Position numbers and translations under genes: made by a program
The notes under the pieces: generated by a model
The model's database searches: none
What the model was told of the DNA's origin: nothing
What the model saw: the letters and a program-made list of their open reading frames with translations, nothing else
Shown: one piece after another, positions 42,395-51,425 of the stretch
How positions within the stretch are numbered: position 1 is the first letter of the stretch
How the letters are laid out: each line of letters begins with the position of its first letter
NCBI GenBank assembly: GCA_019634575.1
Contig: JAHCAY010000001.1
Location: forward strand, 2,046,001-2,110,000
Direction of reading: 5' to 3'
Origin: Candidatus Didemnitutus sp.
GTDB lineage: Bacteria; Verrucomicrobiota; Verrucomicrobiia; Opitutales; Opitutaceae
Length of the DNA stretch: 64,000 bases

Positions 42395-44977
42395 GTGTAT
42401 ACCGCCAACGAAAAACTCTCCACCGCCAACATCACCGACATCATGCAGACGGCCTACATCGACTACTCGATGTCCGTCATCATCAGTCGCGCGCTCCCCG
42501 ACGCCCGTGACGGCCTGAAGCCGGTCCAGCGCCGCATCCTCTACGCGATGCTCCGCGAAGGCCTCCTCCACAACCGCGCCTTCGACAAGTGCGCCGGCGT
42601 CGTCGGTGAAGTCCTCAAAAATTACCACCCGCACGGCGACTCCTCCGTCTACGACACCCTCGTCCGCCTCGCCCAAAATTGGGTCATGCGCTACCAGCTC
42701 ATCGACCCGCAGGGCAACTTCGGCTCCGTCGACGGCGATCCGCCCGCCGCCTACCGCTACACCGAGTGCCGCCTCCGCGACATTTCCGAAGAACTGCTCA
42801 AGGACATCGAGGAGGAGACCGTCGACTTCGCGCCCAACTACAAGGAGTCGACCACCGAACCCACCGTCCTTCCCGCCGCGCTGCCGAACCTCCTGATGAA
42901 CGGCTCGACCGGCATCGCGGTCGGCATGACGACCAACATCCCGCCGCACAACCTCAGCGAAATCATAGACGCGACGTGCGTCGTCATCGATCGCCCGAAC
43001 GTCTCCGTCGACGAACTCGTCACCTACATCCCCGGCCCGGACTTCCCGACTGGCGGCTACATCAACGGCCGCGCGGGCATTCGCTCTTACCTCACCACCG
43101 GCAAGGGCATCGTCCGCATGCGCGGCAAGGCCCACACCGAGGAACTCAAGGGCGGCGGCGAGCAGATCGTCATCACCGAGATCCCCTACAACGTGAACCG
43201 CGCCTCGCTCGTGCTCCGCATCGCCGAGCTCGTGCGCGAGAAACAGATCGACGGCATCCGCGACCTCCGCGACGAATCCGACGAGAACACGCGCATCGTC
43301 ATCGAGCTGAAACGCGGCGAGCAGTCGCAGGTCATCATCAACCAGCTCTACCAGAAGACCGCCCTCGAATCCTCCTTCGGCGTCATCCTGCTGGCCCTCG
43401 ACAAGAAGCGGCCGAAGCAGATGAACATCAAGGAACTCATCGAGTGCTACATCGACCACCGCCGCGACGTCGTCACCCGCCGCACGCAGTTCCGCCTCAA
43501 CCGCGCCAAGGAACGCGCCCACATCCTCGAAGGCTACATCATCGCCCTCGATAACCTCGACGACTTCGTGAAGATCATCCGCGCGTCGAAGGACAAGGAG
43601 GAAGCCAAGCAGCGGTTGATGCTCAAGTATCCGCTCTCCGAAGCGCAGACCAACGCCATCCTCGAACTCCGCCTCTACCAGCTCACCGGCCTCGAACGCG
43701 ACAAGATCGAAGCCGAATATCGCGAGCTCATGGCCCTGATCGAGGAACTCCAAAGCATCCTCGACGACGAGCACAAGCTCCTCGCCCTCATCAAGAGCGA
43801 GCTCCTCGCCCTCCGCGACAAATACGCCTCGCCGCGCCGCACGCAGATCATCGACGACGCCGGCGACCTCCGCATGGAGGACGTCATCCCGAACGAAGGC
43901 GCCGTCATCACCGTCTCGCACCTCGGCTTCATCAAGCGCACGCCCGTCGCCGAATACCGCTCGCAGAAACGCGGCGGCAAGGGTGTCATCGGCGCCGAGA
44001 CCTACGAAGACGACTTCGTCGAAAACCTCTTCACCGCCTCGACGCACGACTACGTTCTCTTCCTCACCAGCACCGGCCAGTGCCACGCGAAGAAGGTTTA
44101 CGAAATCCCCGAAGGCACCCGCACCGCCAAGGGCAAATCCGTCGCCTCCTTCCTCCGTCTCACCAACGGCGAAAAACTCGCCGCGCTCCTCTGCGTGAAG
44201 GAGTTCACGCCCGAGCACTTCGTCGTCATGGCCACCAAAAGCGGCGCGATCAAGAAGACCGCCCTCGCCGAATACGAAGGTGCCACCCGCGAAGGCGGCA
44301 TCCGCGGCATGAAACTCGCCGAAGGCGACGCCATCGTCGGCGCCGTGCTCACCAACGGCTCGAACGAGATCGTCCTCGTCTCGCACCAAGGCCAGGCCGT
44401 GCGCTTCTACGAAGGCGCCGCCGAGACCGACGATGTCGAAGGAGCCGATGCCACCGCCACCACCGCGCCCGCCGTCGAAGGCGAGGAAGCCGAAGGCCCG
44501 AAACTCGGCCTCCGCTCGCAGGGCCGCTTCACCGGCGGCGTCACCGGCATGCGCTTCAAGAAAGCCGGCGACTACCTGCAAGCCCTCGAAGTCTGCGACC
44601 ACGAAGCGCGCCTGCTCGTGGCCCGCGAAGACGGCGTCGGCAAACGCACGCCCTTCGAGGACTACCGCAAAACCCGCCGCGGCGGCACGGGCGTCATCGC
44701 GATCGACTTGCCCGACGACGGCTCCGTCGCCGTCGCCGGCGCGCTCAGCGTCCGCGACACCGACGAAGTCATGCTCCTCACCGCCAAGGGCCAGAGCATC
44801 CGCACCCGCGTGAAGGAAATCCGCGAGACCGGCCGCGGCGCGAAAGGCGTCCGTCTCGTCAACCTCGAGGAAGGCGACAAACTCCTCGCCATCGCGAAAG
44901 TCATCTCCTCCCCCGACGAAGAAGCCGCGAACGAAGCCCCCGAAGCTCCCGCCACCGGCGCAACTCCATCCGCGTGA
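42395..44977 (+). CDS. gyrA: DNA gyrase subunit A
   Basis: DNA breakage-reunion subunit of gyrase, 860 residues, with GTG start. The winged-helix region has [20 protein letters not shown] and the quinolone region [14 protein letters not shown], where Gly81, Asp82, Ser83 and Asp87 keep the E. coli numbering. The catalytic Tyr122 lies in [10 protein letters not shown]. Ser83 and Asp87 are the usual quinolone-sensitive residues. The coiled-coil and C-terminal beta-pinwheel follow, with the GyrA-box-like [20 protein letters not shown] near 525-545 and repeats such as [17 protein letters not shown] Thr/Ala/Glu-rich loop interrupts the pinwheel near 680-705. It is separated from gyrB by the GxxExxY gene. 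Confidence 0.95.
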   Translation: MYTANEKLSTANITDIMQTAYIDYSMSVIISRALPDARDGLKPVQRRILYAMLREGLLHNRAFDKCAGVVGEVLKNYHPHGDSSVYDTLVRLAQNWVMRYQLIDPQGNFGSVDGDPPAAYRYTECRLRDISEELLKDIEEETVDFAPNYKESTTEPTVLPAALPNLLMNGSTGIAVGMTTNIPPHNLSEIIDATCVVIDRPNVSVDELVTYIPGPDFPTGGYINGRAGIRSYLTTGKGIVRMRGKAHTEELKGGGEQIVITEIPYNVNRASLVLRIAELVREKQIDGIRDLRDESDENTRIVIELKRGEQSQVIINQLYQKTALESSFGVILLALDKKRPKQMNIKELIECYIDHRRDVVTRRTQFRLNRAKERAHILEGYIIALDNLDDFVKIIRASKDKEEAKQRLMLKYPLSEAQTNAILELRLYQLTGLERDKIEAEYRELMALIEELQSILDDEHKLLALIKSELLALRDKYASPRRTQIIDDAGDLRMEDVIPNEGAVITVSHLGFIKRTPVAEYRSQKRGGKGVIGAETYEDDFVENLFTASTHDYVLFLTSTGQCHAKKVYEIPEGTRTAKGKSVASFLRLTNGEKLAALLCVKEFTPEHFVVMATKSGAIKKTALAEYEGATREGGIRGMKLAEGDAIVGAVLTNGSNEIVLVSHQGQAVRFYEGAAETDDVEGADATATTAPAVEGEEAEGPKLGLRSQGRFTGGVTGMRFKKAGDYLQALEVCDHEARLLVAREDGVGKRTPFEDYRKTRRGGTGVIAIDLPDDGSVAVAGALSVRDTDEVMLLTAKGQSIRTRVKEIRETGRGAKGVRLVNLEEGDKLLAIAKVISSPDEEAANEAPEAPATGATPSA

Positions 44978-45013
44978 GCCGCGCCGGCTTCCAGCCGGCC
45001 AACCTCTCCCCTC

Positions 45014-45045
45014 AAGGCGCGTCTCCCCGACGCGCCTTTTTCTTT
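45014..45045 (+). terminator. Rho-independent terminator of gyrA
   Basis: AAGGCGCGTC, a 5-base loop and GACGCGCC are followed by TTTTTCTTTCC. It lies about 40 bases after the gyrA stop. Confidence 0.85.
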
Positions 45046-45057
45046 CCGCTGTTCCCC

Positions 45058-45084
45058 GTAGCGGCGAGCGCCCGCGAGCCGAAT
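45058..45084. repeat. Dispersed 26-base repeat, second copy
   Basis: GTAGCGGCGAGCGCCCGCGA and the following GCCGAA match the element at 36999-37024 at 24 of 26 positions, in the same orientation. The first copy follows the module 2 PilX-like gene; this one follows the gyrA terminator. Confidence 0.65.
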
Positions 45085-45184
45085 AACCCACGCCGCCTTC
45101 CCCACCTCAAAAGCAAGTCCCCAACCGATCTTGTCAGCGCGAGGCCCGCTCCGCGGACCGTGGCGTTCCAGTCGCGGCGCGCGC

Positions 45185-45721
45185 TCACTGCAGCTTCATC
45201 GGCTTCACCTTCACCCGCTCGCGCACGCCTTCGATCTCGAGCCAGTAGGCGCCGAGCATGCCAGGATAGATCTTCACCGCCGGCGCATGGCGCTTGTCGT
45301 CGTAGCGCGCGCTGCCCCCCGCCTGTTGCCAGATCTGACCGTTCTCCAGTTTGAAAACCGTCTTGCCGGTCCAGCCCTCGTAATCGCCCGCCAACCGGCT
45401 CTCGACCGCCTCCGCCGCCTCGGGCTTGTCCGCCGTCTCCTGGAGCGTCACCAGCGCGCGCAGCCAGCTCGGCCCGCTCGCCTTCGTCTCCACCTTGGCC
45501 GCGGCCTTCGGCGCTTCCGCGCGCACGGTCGCCACGGCGGTCTTCACCGCCCCCTGCTCGCGCTCGGCAAACAGCTGCTCCAATTGCGCCAGCTCCTCCG
45601 GCGTGAGTTTGTTCAATCCGGCCGCGGCGAATTTCTCCGGCGGCAGATTCTTGAGGAATGCGTCGGCCGCAGTCGCAGACACCGCGATCATCCCAACGAG
45701 CAGGCAGGCGATCAGTTTCAT
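45185..45721 (-). CDS. Secreted protein of unknown function
   Basis: A 178-residue protein with a signal peptide (MKLIACLLVGMIAVSATAAD). An Ala/Glu-rich helical part follows (KLTPEELAQLEQLFAEREQG, about 45-65). The C-terminal domain contains VFKLENGQIWQQAGG, AVKIYPGMLGAYWLEIEG and RVKVKPMKL. The FxLENGQxWxQ pattern occurs in small periplasmic proteins of several phyla, without a known role. I start at the second of two adjacent ATG codons (45721); 45724 is equally possible. It stands alone, convergent with gyrA. Confidence 0.72.
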   Translation of the reverse strand: MKLIACLLVGMIAVSATAADAFLKNLPPEKFAAAGLNKLTPEELAQLEQLFAEREQGAVKTAVATVRAEAPKAAAKVETKASGPSWLRALVTLQETADKPEAAEAVESRLAGDYEGWTGKTVFKLENGQIWQQAGGSARYDDKRHAPAVKIYPGMLGAYWLEIEGVRERVKVKPMKLQ

Positions 45722-46112
45722 CATTCCGGAAACTAGCACACGATCGCTGCCGCGCAACGGCGGCGCGACGAAAGGTGCGCTATCCGAGTTTAATCGGCTC
45801 AATCTTCACGCGGATCGCCGCCTCGAGGATCGGCGGTCGGAAACTTCCGAGTCCGCCCGGCCGGTCCCGCCCCACCGCACGATCGCCAGTCCGGCCGGCC
45901 TGCGCGTTCGACGCCGTCATCATCCGAGCGAGACCCTGCGCCATCGCCACCGCCGGCACCCGCACGCCGGGCCAAGTCAGTTCGCGCATGCGCCTCGTTC
46001 TGCGCGGCGTGCGCTCCGCCGCAATGTCGGAAAATCCCGCCCCGCGCGCAACGCGCGCACTCTCGCCTTGCCAAGGCGCGCCCACGCGAGTCTGTTGGGT
46101 TTCCCGACGCTC
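45722..46112. other. Gene-poor stretch upstream of ptsN
   Basis: About 390 bases. A minus-strand frame from 45989 to 45780 ends IRVKIEPIKLG, loosely like the end of the previous protein (RVKVKPMKL), but it lacks a signal peptide, domain or ribosome site. I do not call a gene. The promoter of ptsN should be in the right part. Confidence 0.45.
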
Positions 46113-46592
46113 ATGGCGACCCGTCTGTCCAAGCTCCTCGACCCCGCGCGCATCACGCTCGCCCTGCAAAGCACCAAGCGCACGAACGCCATCAACGAGG
46201 TCGCCAAACTCCTCGAGGCGCACCCCGACGTCGCCAATTTCCAAGGCTTCTACAACGAGCTGCTCGCGCGCGAGCGCCTCGACACCACCTGCCTCGGCAA
46301 CGAGATCGCGCTTCCGCACGCGCGCACCGAGCACGTGAAGAAGATCGTCCTCGCCGTCGGCCGCAGCACCGACGGCGTGCTCTTCGAGAACAGCAACCAG
46401 ACGGTGAAGCTGATGTTCGTGCTCGGCACGCCGAAGAATAATCCCACCGACTATCTCATCCTCGTCGGCGCACTCTGCCGCCTGATCAAGGACGCCGCCT
46501 CACGCGACGCCCTGATGGCCGCGCCGACCCCCGAGGCGTTCATCGCCACGGTGCAGGACCTGGAAAACAAGATCCTCGGTCCAGAGAAATAA
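46113..46592 (+). CDS. PTS EIIA domain protein, PtsN-like
   Basis: A 159-residue one-domain EIIA of the fructose/mannitol type. The phospho-accepting His69 lies in GNEIALPHARTEHV, the family signature. Other conserved parts are KLMFVLGTPKNNPTDYLILV and GALCRLIKD. Stand-alone proteins like this usually act in the nitrogen-related regulatory PTS rather than in sugar uptake. No EI, HPr or transport subunit is nearby, which fits a regulatory role. The start is ATG 46113. A hairpin terminator for the opposite gene lies just past the stop. Confidence 0.86.
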   Translation: MATRLSKLLDPARITLALQSTKRTNAINEVAKLLEAHPDVANFQGFYNELLARERLDTTCLGNEIALPHARTEHVKKIVLAVGRSTDGVLFENSNQTVKLMFVLGTPKNNPTDYLILVGALCRLIKDAASRDALMAAPTPEAFIATVQDLENKILGPEK

Positions 46593-46625
46593 AAAGGCGC
46601 GGCCGGAGCCGCGCCTAGAAAAAAC
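46590..46625 (-). terminator. Rho-independent terminator of the PEGA lipoprotein gene
   Basis: The stem AGGCGCGGC-TCCG-GCCGCGCCT is followed on the minus strand by TTTTATTTC. It lies between convergent genes and may also stop ptsN transcripts. Confidence 0.78.
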
Positions 46626-46639
46626 ACGCAGCGTCGAGC

Positions 46640-47215
46640 CTACTTGCCTGGGTCGCTCGGCACGGCGGCCGGCGCTGAGGTCGGAGCCGCTTTCTCCTCG
46701 GTCGCAGACGTCGGAGCAGGTGCGGCGACCGGTGCTGATGCCGTCGCTGGGGTGACCGGCGCAGCTGCCTCGGTGGGAGCGGCCGGCGCGGCGGGCTGCG
46801 GCGCTTCCGCCACCGCCGGTTTGGTCACAGGCTGGAGATTCACGATCAGTGGATTGGGTTCGTGATTCAACGACGCGCCCGAAACGGCGTCCACGCCGAT
46901 GCCGATGACGCCGCCGATCAATGCATTTCCTGCGAGACCAGCGGCACCCTTGCCGGCAATCTTCGTGCCGATTGTGCGCGTGACGGTTTCGTAGCCCTCC
47001 TTCGACACGGTCACGATGAGGTCGCGTTTCCGCGGCACCGTGAACGTCACCGGCGTGAGGCCGGTTTCACCGGTATCGAGCCGCACCGAGGCGGCCGACG
47101 GACTGGACTCGACTTTGAATTGTTCCGTCGTGCCGCGCGTGATCGTAGCGCAGCCGATCTGGAACAGGGATGCCACTGCGGCAGCCCCGAGGAGTAGGGT
47201 TCTGGGGAACTTCAT
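46640..47215 (-). CDS. PEGA-domain lipoprotein
   Basis: A 191-residue lipoprotein. The signal MKFPRTLLLGAAAVASLFQI is followed by GC, with the lipid-modified Cys22. A PEGA-type surface beta domain follows (FKVESSPSAASVRLDTGETG, TFTVPRKRDLIVTVSKEGYE). Next come a Gly-rich membrane-like stretch (GLAGNALIGGVIGIGVDAVS) and a long Pro/Ala/Thr tail of about 60 residues. The function is unknown. Its leader shares the motif TCACGGGCCAG, 9 bases before the start codon, with the lipoprotein gene at 47374, so the two may be controlled together. Confidence 0.82.
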   Translation of the reverse strand: MKFPRTLLLGAAAVASLFQIGCATITRGTTEQFKVESSPSAASVRLDTGETGLTPVTFTVPRKRDLIVTVSKEGYETVTRTIGTKIAGKGAAGLAGNALIGGVIGIGVDAVSGASLNHEPNPLIVNLQPVTKPAVAEAPQPAAPAAPTEAAAPVTPATASAPVAAPAPTSATEEKAAPTSAPAAVPSDPGK

Positions 47216-47323
47216 GGAGGTAGACTGGCCCGTGAGGCGAATACTCGCATGACAACGCAACCCGTCGCACCCGCCATCCCGCAAGGACATTTACCCCGCG
47301 AGGCAATTAACCGGCAGACTCAC

Positions 47324-47354
47324 GCAAAAAAGGCGCGGCTCAGGAGCCGCGCCT
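47324..47354 (-). terminator. Rho-independent terminator of the DUF2846 lipoprotein gene
   Basis: AGGCGCGGCT-CCTG-AGCCGCGCCT is followed on the minus strand by TTTTTGCG. It lies 20 bases after the stop at 47374. Confidence 0.82.
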
Positions 47355-47373
47355 CGCGCAATCAAAACCGCGA

Positions 47374-47814
47374 TCACTTGGTGGCGTATTGGAGCGTCAA
47401 TAACACCGGCTTCGCGTCAGCCTCCGGAACGACCTTCATCGACGGCCGGCCAGCCAGCACGCCCATCTGCACCCCGCACTCGATGTAATAGGTCTTGCCC
47501 GCCTCGACCTCGACGTTCTGTAGCGTGTCGGTTTCAGTCGCGGCCGCGTAGACGTGTTGGCCCGGCGTCGCGTAGTGGAAGAAATACGTGCCGTTCGCGA
47601 TGGCACCGATCACGGTGTTGTTCGCCCGATCACGCACATCGTAGGAAACCGCGGCGCCCATGAATTTCTTCGGTCGGAAGAAATAGACGACGCCCTGGTC
47701 CGCCTTGGGTTCGGCGTAGGCATTGGTGGCTTGCCGATTCACCGAGGCACAGCCCACTTCGAGCAGCGCCACCGCGGCGGCGACTGCAAACAGGATCATT
47801 TTGGAGTATTTCAT
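47374..47814 (-). CDS. DUF2846-type lipoprotein
   Basis: A 146-residue lipoprotein with signal MKYSKMILFAVAAAVALLEV and lipidated Cys22 (EVGC). The mature part has GVVYFFRPKKFMGAAVSYDV, TVIGAIANGTYFFHYATPGQ and VEAGKTYYIECGVQMG, the pattern of DUF2846 proteins: a compact beta domain exposed in the periplasm. No role is known. The start is ATG 47814, and the motif TCACGGGCCAG ends exactly 9 bases upstream, as in the PEGA lipoprotein gene. Each of the two genes has its own terminator. Confidence 0.82.
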   Translation of the reverse strand: MKYSKMILFAVAAAVALLEVGCASVNRQATNAYAEPKADQGVVYFFRPKKFMGAAVSYDVRDRANNTVIGAIANGTYFFHYATPGQHVYAAATETDTLQNVEVEAGKTYYIECGVQMGVLAGRPSMKVVPEADAKPVLLTLQYATK

Positions 47815-47934
47815 TTCTGCTGGCTGGCCCGTGATGCGGAAACATCCGCCCCTGAGCTGTATCGGCCGGCGATTCCGAGTGGCAAGTGCGAAGGCGCCCG
47901 GAAGCAGAACGGCGCGCGCGGCGGACAAAACAAA

Positions 47935-47958
47935 ACGGCGCGGACTGAGCCGCGCCGT
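47935..47958 (-). terminator. Rho-independent terminator of the S46 peptidase gene
   Basis: On the minus strand ACGGCGCGG, a short loop and CCGCGCCGT are followed by TTTGTTTTGTCC. It lies 35 bases after the stop. Confidence 0.72.
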
Positions 47959-47992
47959 GCAAATCAAGGATTCCTTCGGAGAATGAGCGGGG

Positions 47993-50062
47993 TCATTTTC
48001 CGCCGAGCAGTTCGCGCGCGAGCGCGTCGGCGCCGTAGACTTTGCGCATCGCCTCGAGGATGCCGCGCACGTCCACGCTCACCGAGCGGGCGCGCGTGTC
48101 GCTGAAGGCGTAGTTCCAGACGAGCGTGTCGATGTTGCCGTCGAAGATGATGCCGATGAACTCGCCCGCGCGGTTGATCGTCGGGCTGCCGGAATTGCCG
48201 CCGATGCTGTAGCACGTCGCGATGAAGTTGAACGGCACCGCGGCATCGAGCTTGTCCTTCGCCGCCACCCAGCTCGGGGGCAGATCGTAGGGGGGCACGT
48301 TGCCGCGATCGGCCGCGCGTTCGAACATCCCGCCGAGCGTCGTGTAGGGCGCGACCTTCGCGCCGCCGGCGTCGATGCCTTTCACCGCGCCGTAGGAAAG
48401 GCGCAGCGTGAATGTGGCGTCGGGCGAGACCTTGTCGCCGTCCTTGGCGTAACGGACCTTGGCGATGCGCGCGTGCGCCTGCTGCTTGGCCTCGTTCTGC
48501 GCGTCGATCGTCTTGCGCACGCCGCGAGCGAACGGCTCCATCGCGAGCACGAGCTGCACCATCGCGTCGCCGGACTTCGCGAGTTCAGCAGGCGATTGTG
48601 CGTAGAGCGCCTTGCGCGCGGCGAGGTCGAGCACCTGCGTGCCGTGCACGAGCTCGGCGGCGCGCACCGCGGGCGATTTGCCGCCGAGGGCGGCTTGCAC
48701 GGCGGGGTCGTTGGCGCCGAGCTCCATCGCCATGAGCGTGAGGTAATGCTCAATCTTCACCTGCTCGACTTCGGGGTGGATCGGCTTGGCGGAGAAGAGC
48801 GCGAGCTCGAAGGTCGTCTTGGCGGAGTCGCGATACTCGGGGAGGCGGTCGCCGTTCGGCTTGGTGCGCTCGGTGGCGGAGCGGACGAGGTCGCGCGCGA
48901 TCTTGTAGAGGCTCGAGTTGAAATAGTAGAACTCGGTGTAGTTGTAGCGCGTGATGTTGGCGGCGATGGTGCGCTGGGCTTCGGCGATCTTCTCCCACGC
49001 GTCGCCAGCGCCGAGCTCGGGCTTGTCCTGGGCGAATTTCCTCAGCGCCTCCTCCTCGACCTGCTTGGCGGCGACGAGTTGCGGATCGAGCAGGCCGCCG
49101 ATGCGGCCGTCGTAGACCTTGCGGCTGTTCTCGATGGTGCGGATCTCGTCCTGCACCTCGCGGGCGTTTTCCTGACCGCGTTTGGCGTAGGCGTTGAGCA
49201 GCACCTCGCGGCTCTTCATCCAGCGGAGCACGCCGGGCAGCTGGACGTCGCGGGCGTATTCGAGCTCCGCCATGGTGATGAGGCGCTGCGTCGTGCCGGG
49301 ATGGCCGGCGAGGAACACCAGATCGCCCTCCTTCGTGCCGGCGGGATTCCATTTGAGGAAGTGCTCCACCTTGGCCGGCTGGCCATTTTCGTAGGCGCGG
49401 AAGATCGAGATATCGAGGTTGAAGCGGGGATACTCGAAGTTATCCGGGTCGCCGCCGAAGAACGCCGCCTGCTCCTCGGGCGCGAAGACGAGGCGGACGT
49501 CCGTGTAGACCTTGTAACGGTAGAGGTGGTATTGCGCGCCTTGGAAGAGCGTGACGATGTCGCTACGCAGGCCGGTCTTCTCGAACGACTCCTTCTCGAT
49601 CGCGGCGCGCGCGGCGTTGCGCGCGGCGAGCACTTCCTCAGCCGACATCCCCGGGCGCACGCCCGCGTTCACCTTCGCGGTGACGTCCTCGATCGACTGG
49701 AGGACGTTGAGCTCGAGATCGACGCACTTGCGCTCGTCGGCGCGCGTCTTGGCGTAGAAGCCTTCCTTGAGGAGATCATGCTCCTTCGTGCTCAGCTTGA
49801 AGATCGCATCGAAGCCCACGTGGTGGTTCGTGATGATCAGGCCGTCCGCCGAAGCGAAGGAACCCGAGCCGCCGTTGTTGAAACGCACCGCCGAGCGCTG
49901 CACGTGCTCCAGCCACGCCGGCGTGGGCTCGAAGCCGTAGCGCTGCTTCAGTTGCTCCGCCGGGGGCGCGTTGAGCAGCCACATGCCGTCATCGGCGCGC
50001 ACCAACGCCGCAACCGTGAGAAGAAACGAGGGAACGATCAGCCAGGGGAAACGAATTCGCAT
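47993..50062 (-). CDS. S46 family dipeptidyl-peptidase (DPP7/DPP11-like)
   Basis: Periplasmic serine exopeptidase that removes dipeptides, 689 residues, with signal peptide MRIRFPWLIVPSFLLTVAAL. The catalytic triad regions of family S46 are LIITNHHVGFD (His, about 81), FFGGDPDNFEYPRFNLDISI (Asp) and IGGNSGSPTINRAG (Ser). Eighteen residues after the Ser comes Gly in FDGNID. In the characterised enzymes this position is Gly in DPP7, which prefers hydrophobic P1 residues, and Arg in DPP11, which prefers acidic ones, so a DPP7-like specificity is suggested. S46 peptidases are typical of organisms that feed on peptides. It has its own terminator. Confidence 0.92.
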   Translation of the reverse strand: MRIRFPWLIVPSFLLTVAALVRADDGMWLLNAPPAEQLKQRYGFEPTPAWLEHVQRSAVRFNNGGSGSFASADGLIITNHHVGFDAIFKLSTKEHDLLKEGFYAKTRADERKCVDLELNVLQSIEDVTAKVNAGVRPGMSAEEVLAARNAARAAIEKESFEKTGLRSDIVTLFQGAQYHLYRYKVYTDVRLVFAPEEQAAFFGGDPDNFEYPRFNLDISIFRAYENGQPAKVEHFLKWNPAGTKEGDLVFLAGHPGTTQRLITMAELEYARDVQLPGVLRWMKSREVLLNAYAKRGQENAREVQDEIRTIENSRKVYDGRIGGLLDPQLVAAKQVEEEALRKFAQDKPELGAGDAWEKIAEAQRTIAANITRYNYTEFYYFNSSLYKIARDLVRSATERTKPNGDRLPEYRDSAKTTFELALFSAKPIHPEVEQVKIEHYLTLMAMELGANDPAVQAALGGKSPAVRAAELVHGTQVLDLAARKALYAQSPAELAKSGDAMVQLVLAMEPFARGVRKTIDAQNEAKQQAHARIAKVRYAKDGDKVSPDATFTLRLSYGAVKGIDAGGAKVAPYTTLGGMFERAADRGNVPPYDLPPSWVAAKDKLDAAVPFNFIATCYSIGGNSGSPTINRAGEFIGIIFDGNIDTLVWNYAFSDTRARSVSVDVRGILEAMRKVYGADALARELLGGK

Positions 50063-50292
50063 GAGTCGACCAACAAACCCTCCCGCGCGTCCGCCTCAAC
50101 CTCGATTTGTCCAACGGGCAATATCCGCGACCAACGTCGCTCCCGGCACGACGACTCCGCCGCCCTCCCGGCGCGCCTGCCACTCCGCCTCCGCCCGCTC
50201 TTGAACTTCAACTTCCAACTTCAACTGGCGCGCGCATCGCGCGCCCCGGGGCTTGCCACTCCGGGCCCGCCGCGCACGATGCGGGCGAGCGC

Positions 50293-51264
50293 ATGATTCA
50301 CTCGTTCATCTTCAGCGACGGCAAACTGGTCGGCCGCGACCTCGAACTCGAGGCGCTCCGCCTCGTCCGCGCCGACAAAGGCCTCATCCTCTGGGTCGAC
50401 CTCGACAACCCGACCGAAGACGAGATCAAAGCCATCCTCGAAGGCGTCTTCCAGTTCCACCCGCTCGCCATCGAGGACTGCGTCGCGCCGAGCGACCTGC
50501 CGAAGATCGAGGACTACGAGGACTACCTATTCATGGTCACGCACGCGGTCGACTTCAACCGCAAGGACAAGTTCGCCACCACCGAACTCGATATGTTCCT
50601 CGGCAAGGACTACCTCGTGACCTTTCACCGCCAGCCGCTGCGCTCCATCACGATGCTGCGCGAGCGCGCCGCGAAAAACACCGCGCTCGCCCCGCGCGGC
50701 CCCGACCGCCTCGCGCACAGCTGCCTCGACCTCATGATCGACAACTTCGCGCCCGTCCTCGACGAGTTGCGCAACGAACTCGACGAGATCGAGGAGATCA
50801 TGCTGCACAAGGACACGTCCGAGTCGTTCATGCAGGAGATGCTCCACGCGCGGAAGGACTTCGCGAAACTCCGCCAGATCGTCCGCCCGCAACGCGACGT
50901 CATCGAACGTCTCGCCCGCGGCGACACCAAGATGATCCGCAACACGCTGCTGCCCTACTTCCGCGACCTGCGCGACAACCTCGCACGCTTCGAAGACGCC
51001 GCCAACAGCTACCACGAGCGCCTGATGATGGCCTTCGACATCTACCTCAACAAAGCCCAGTTCGAGGCCAACGAAGGCATCAAGTTCCTCACCGCGCTCA
51101 CGGCCATCACCCTCCCCGCCGTCCTCGTTGGCGGCTGGTATGGCATGAACTTCGAGCACATGCCCGAGCTCAAATCGCCCCACGGCTACGTCTGGGCAGC
51201 GGGACTGACGATCGTCTCCACCCTGCTGATGTGGGCCTACCTCAAGAAAAAGCGCTGGATGTGA
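50293..51264 (+). CDS. corA: CorA-family magnesium/cobalt transporter
   Basis: A 323-residue divalent-metal channel. The N-terminal cytoplasmic domain is normal (LILWVDLDNPTEDEIKAILE, HPLAIEDCVAPSDLPKIEDY, YLVTFHRQPLRSI), followed by a long helix. Two C-terminal helices flank the signature GMN in GGWYGMNFEHMPELKS, and the chain ends with a basic KKKRWM. All features of a complete CorA are present. Start at ATG 50293; the frame upstream is shadow. It is a single gene. Confidence 0.93.
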   Translation: MIHSFIFSDGKLVGRDLELEALRLVRADKGLILWVDLDNPTEDEIKAILEGVFQFHPLAIEDCVAPSDLPKIEDYEDYLFMVTHAVDFNRKDKFATTELDMFLGKDYLVTFHRQPLRSITMLRERAAKNTALAPRGPDRLAHSCLDLMIDNFAPVLDELRNELDEIEEIMLHKDTSESFMQEMLHARKDFAKLRQIVRPQRDVIERLARGDTKMIRNTLLPYFRDLRDNLARFEDAANSYHERLMMAFDIYLNKAQFEANEGIKFLTALTAITLPAVLVGGWYGMNFEHMPELKSPHGYVWAAGLTIVSTLLMWAYLKKKRWM

Positions 51265-51425
51265 CCACGCCTCCGCCGCCAAGGTAGCCCGCGACCTCCG
51301 GGCGCGGGTCGCCAACGCCGCCGTTCCGCTTTTCCACGCTGCGCTGCCCGCCGGCGCGCCCCACTGTCCCGCTCCGCGCCGCACTCCCCGCTTGCACGCC
51401 CGCGCGTCCGCGCAAATCTGCCCCG

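Noticed and set aside
45780..46334. Minus-strand open frame upstream of and across ptsN
   Set aside because: It overlaps ptsN antisense and has no domain; only a weak likeness of its last residues to a neighbour was noted.
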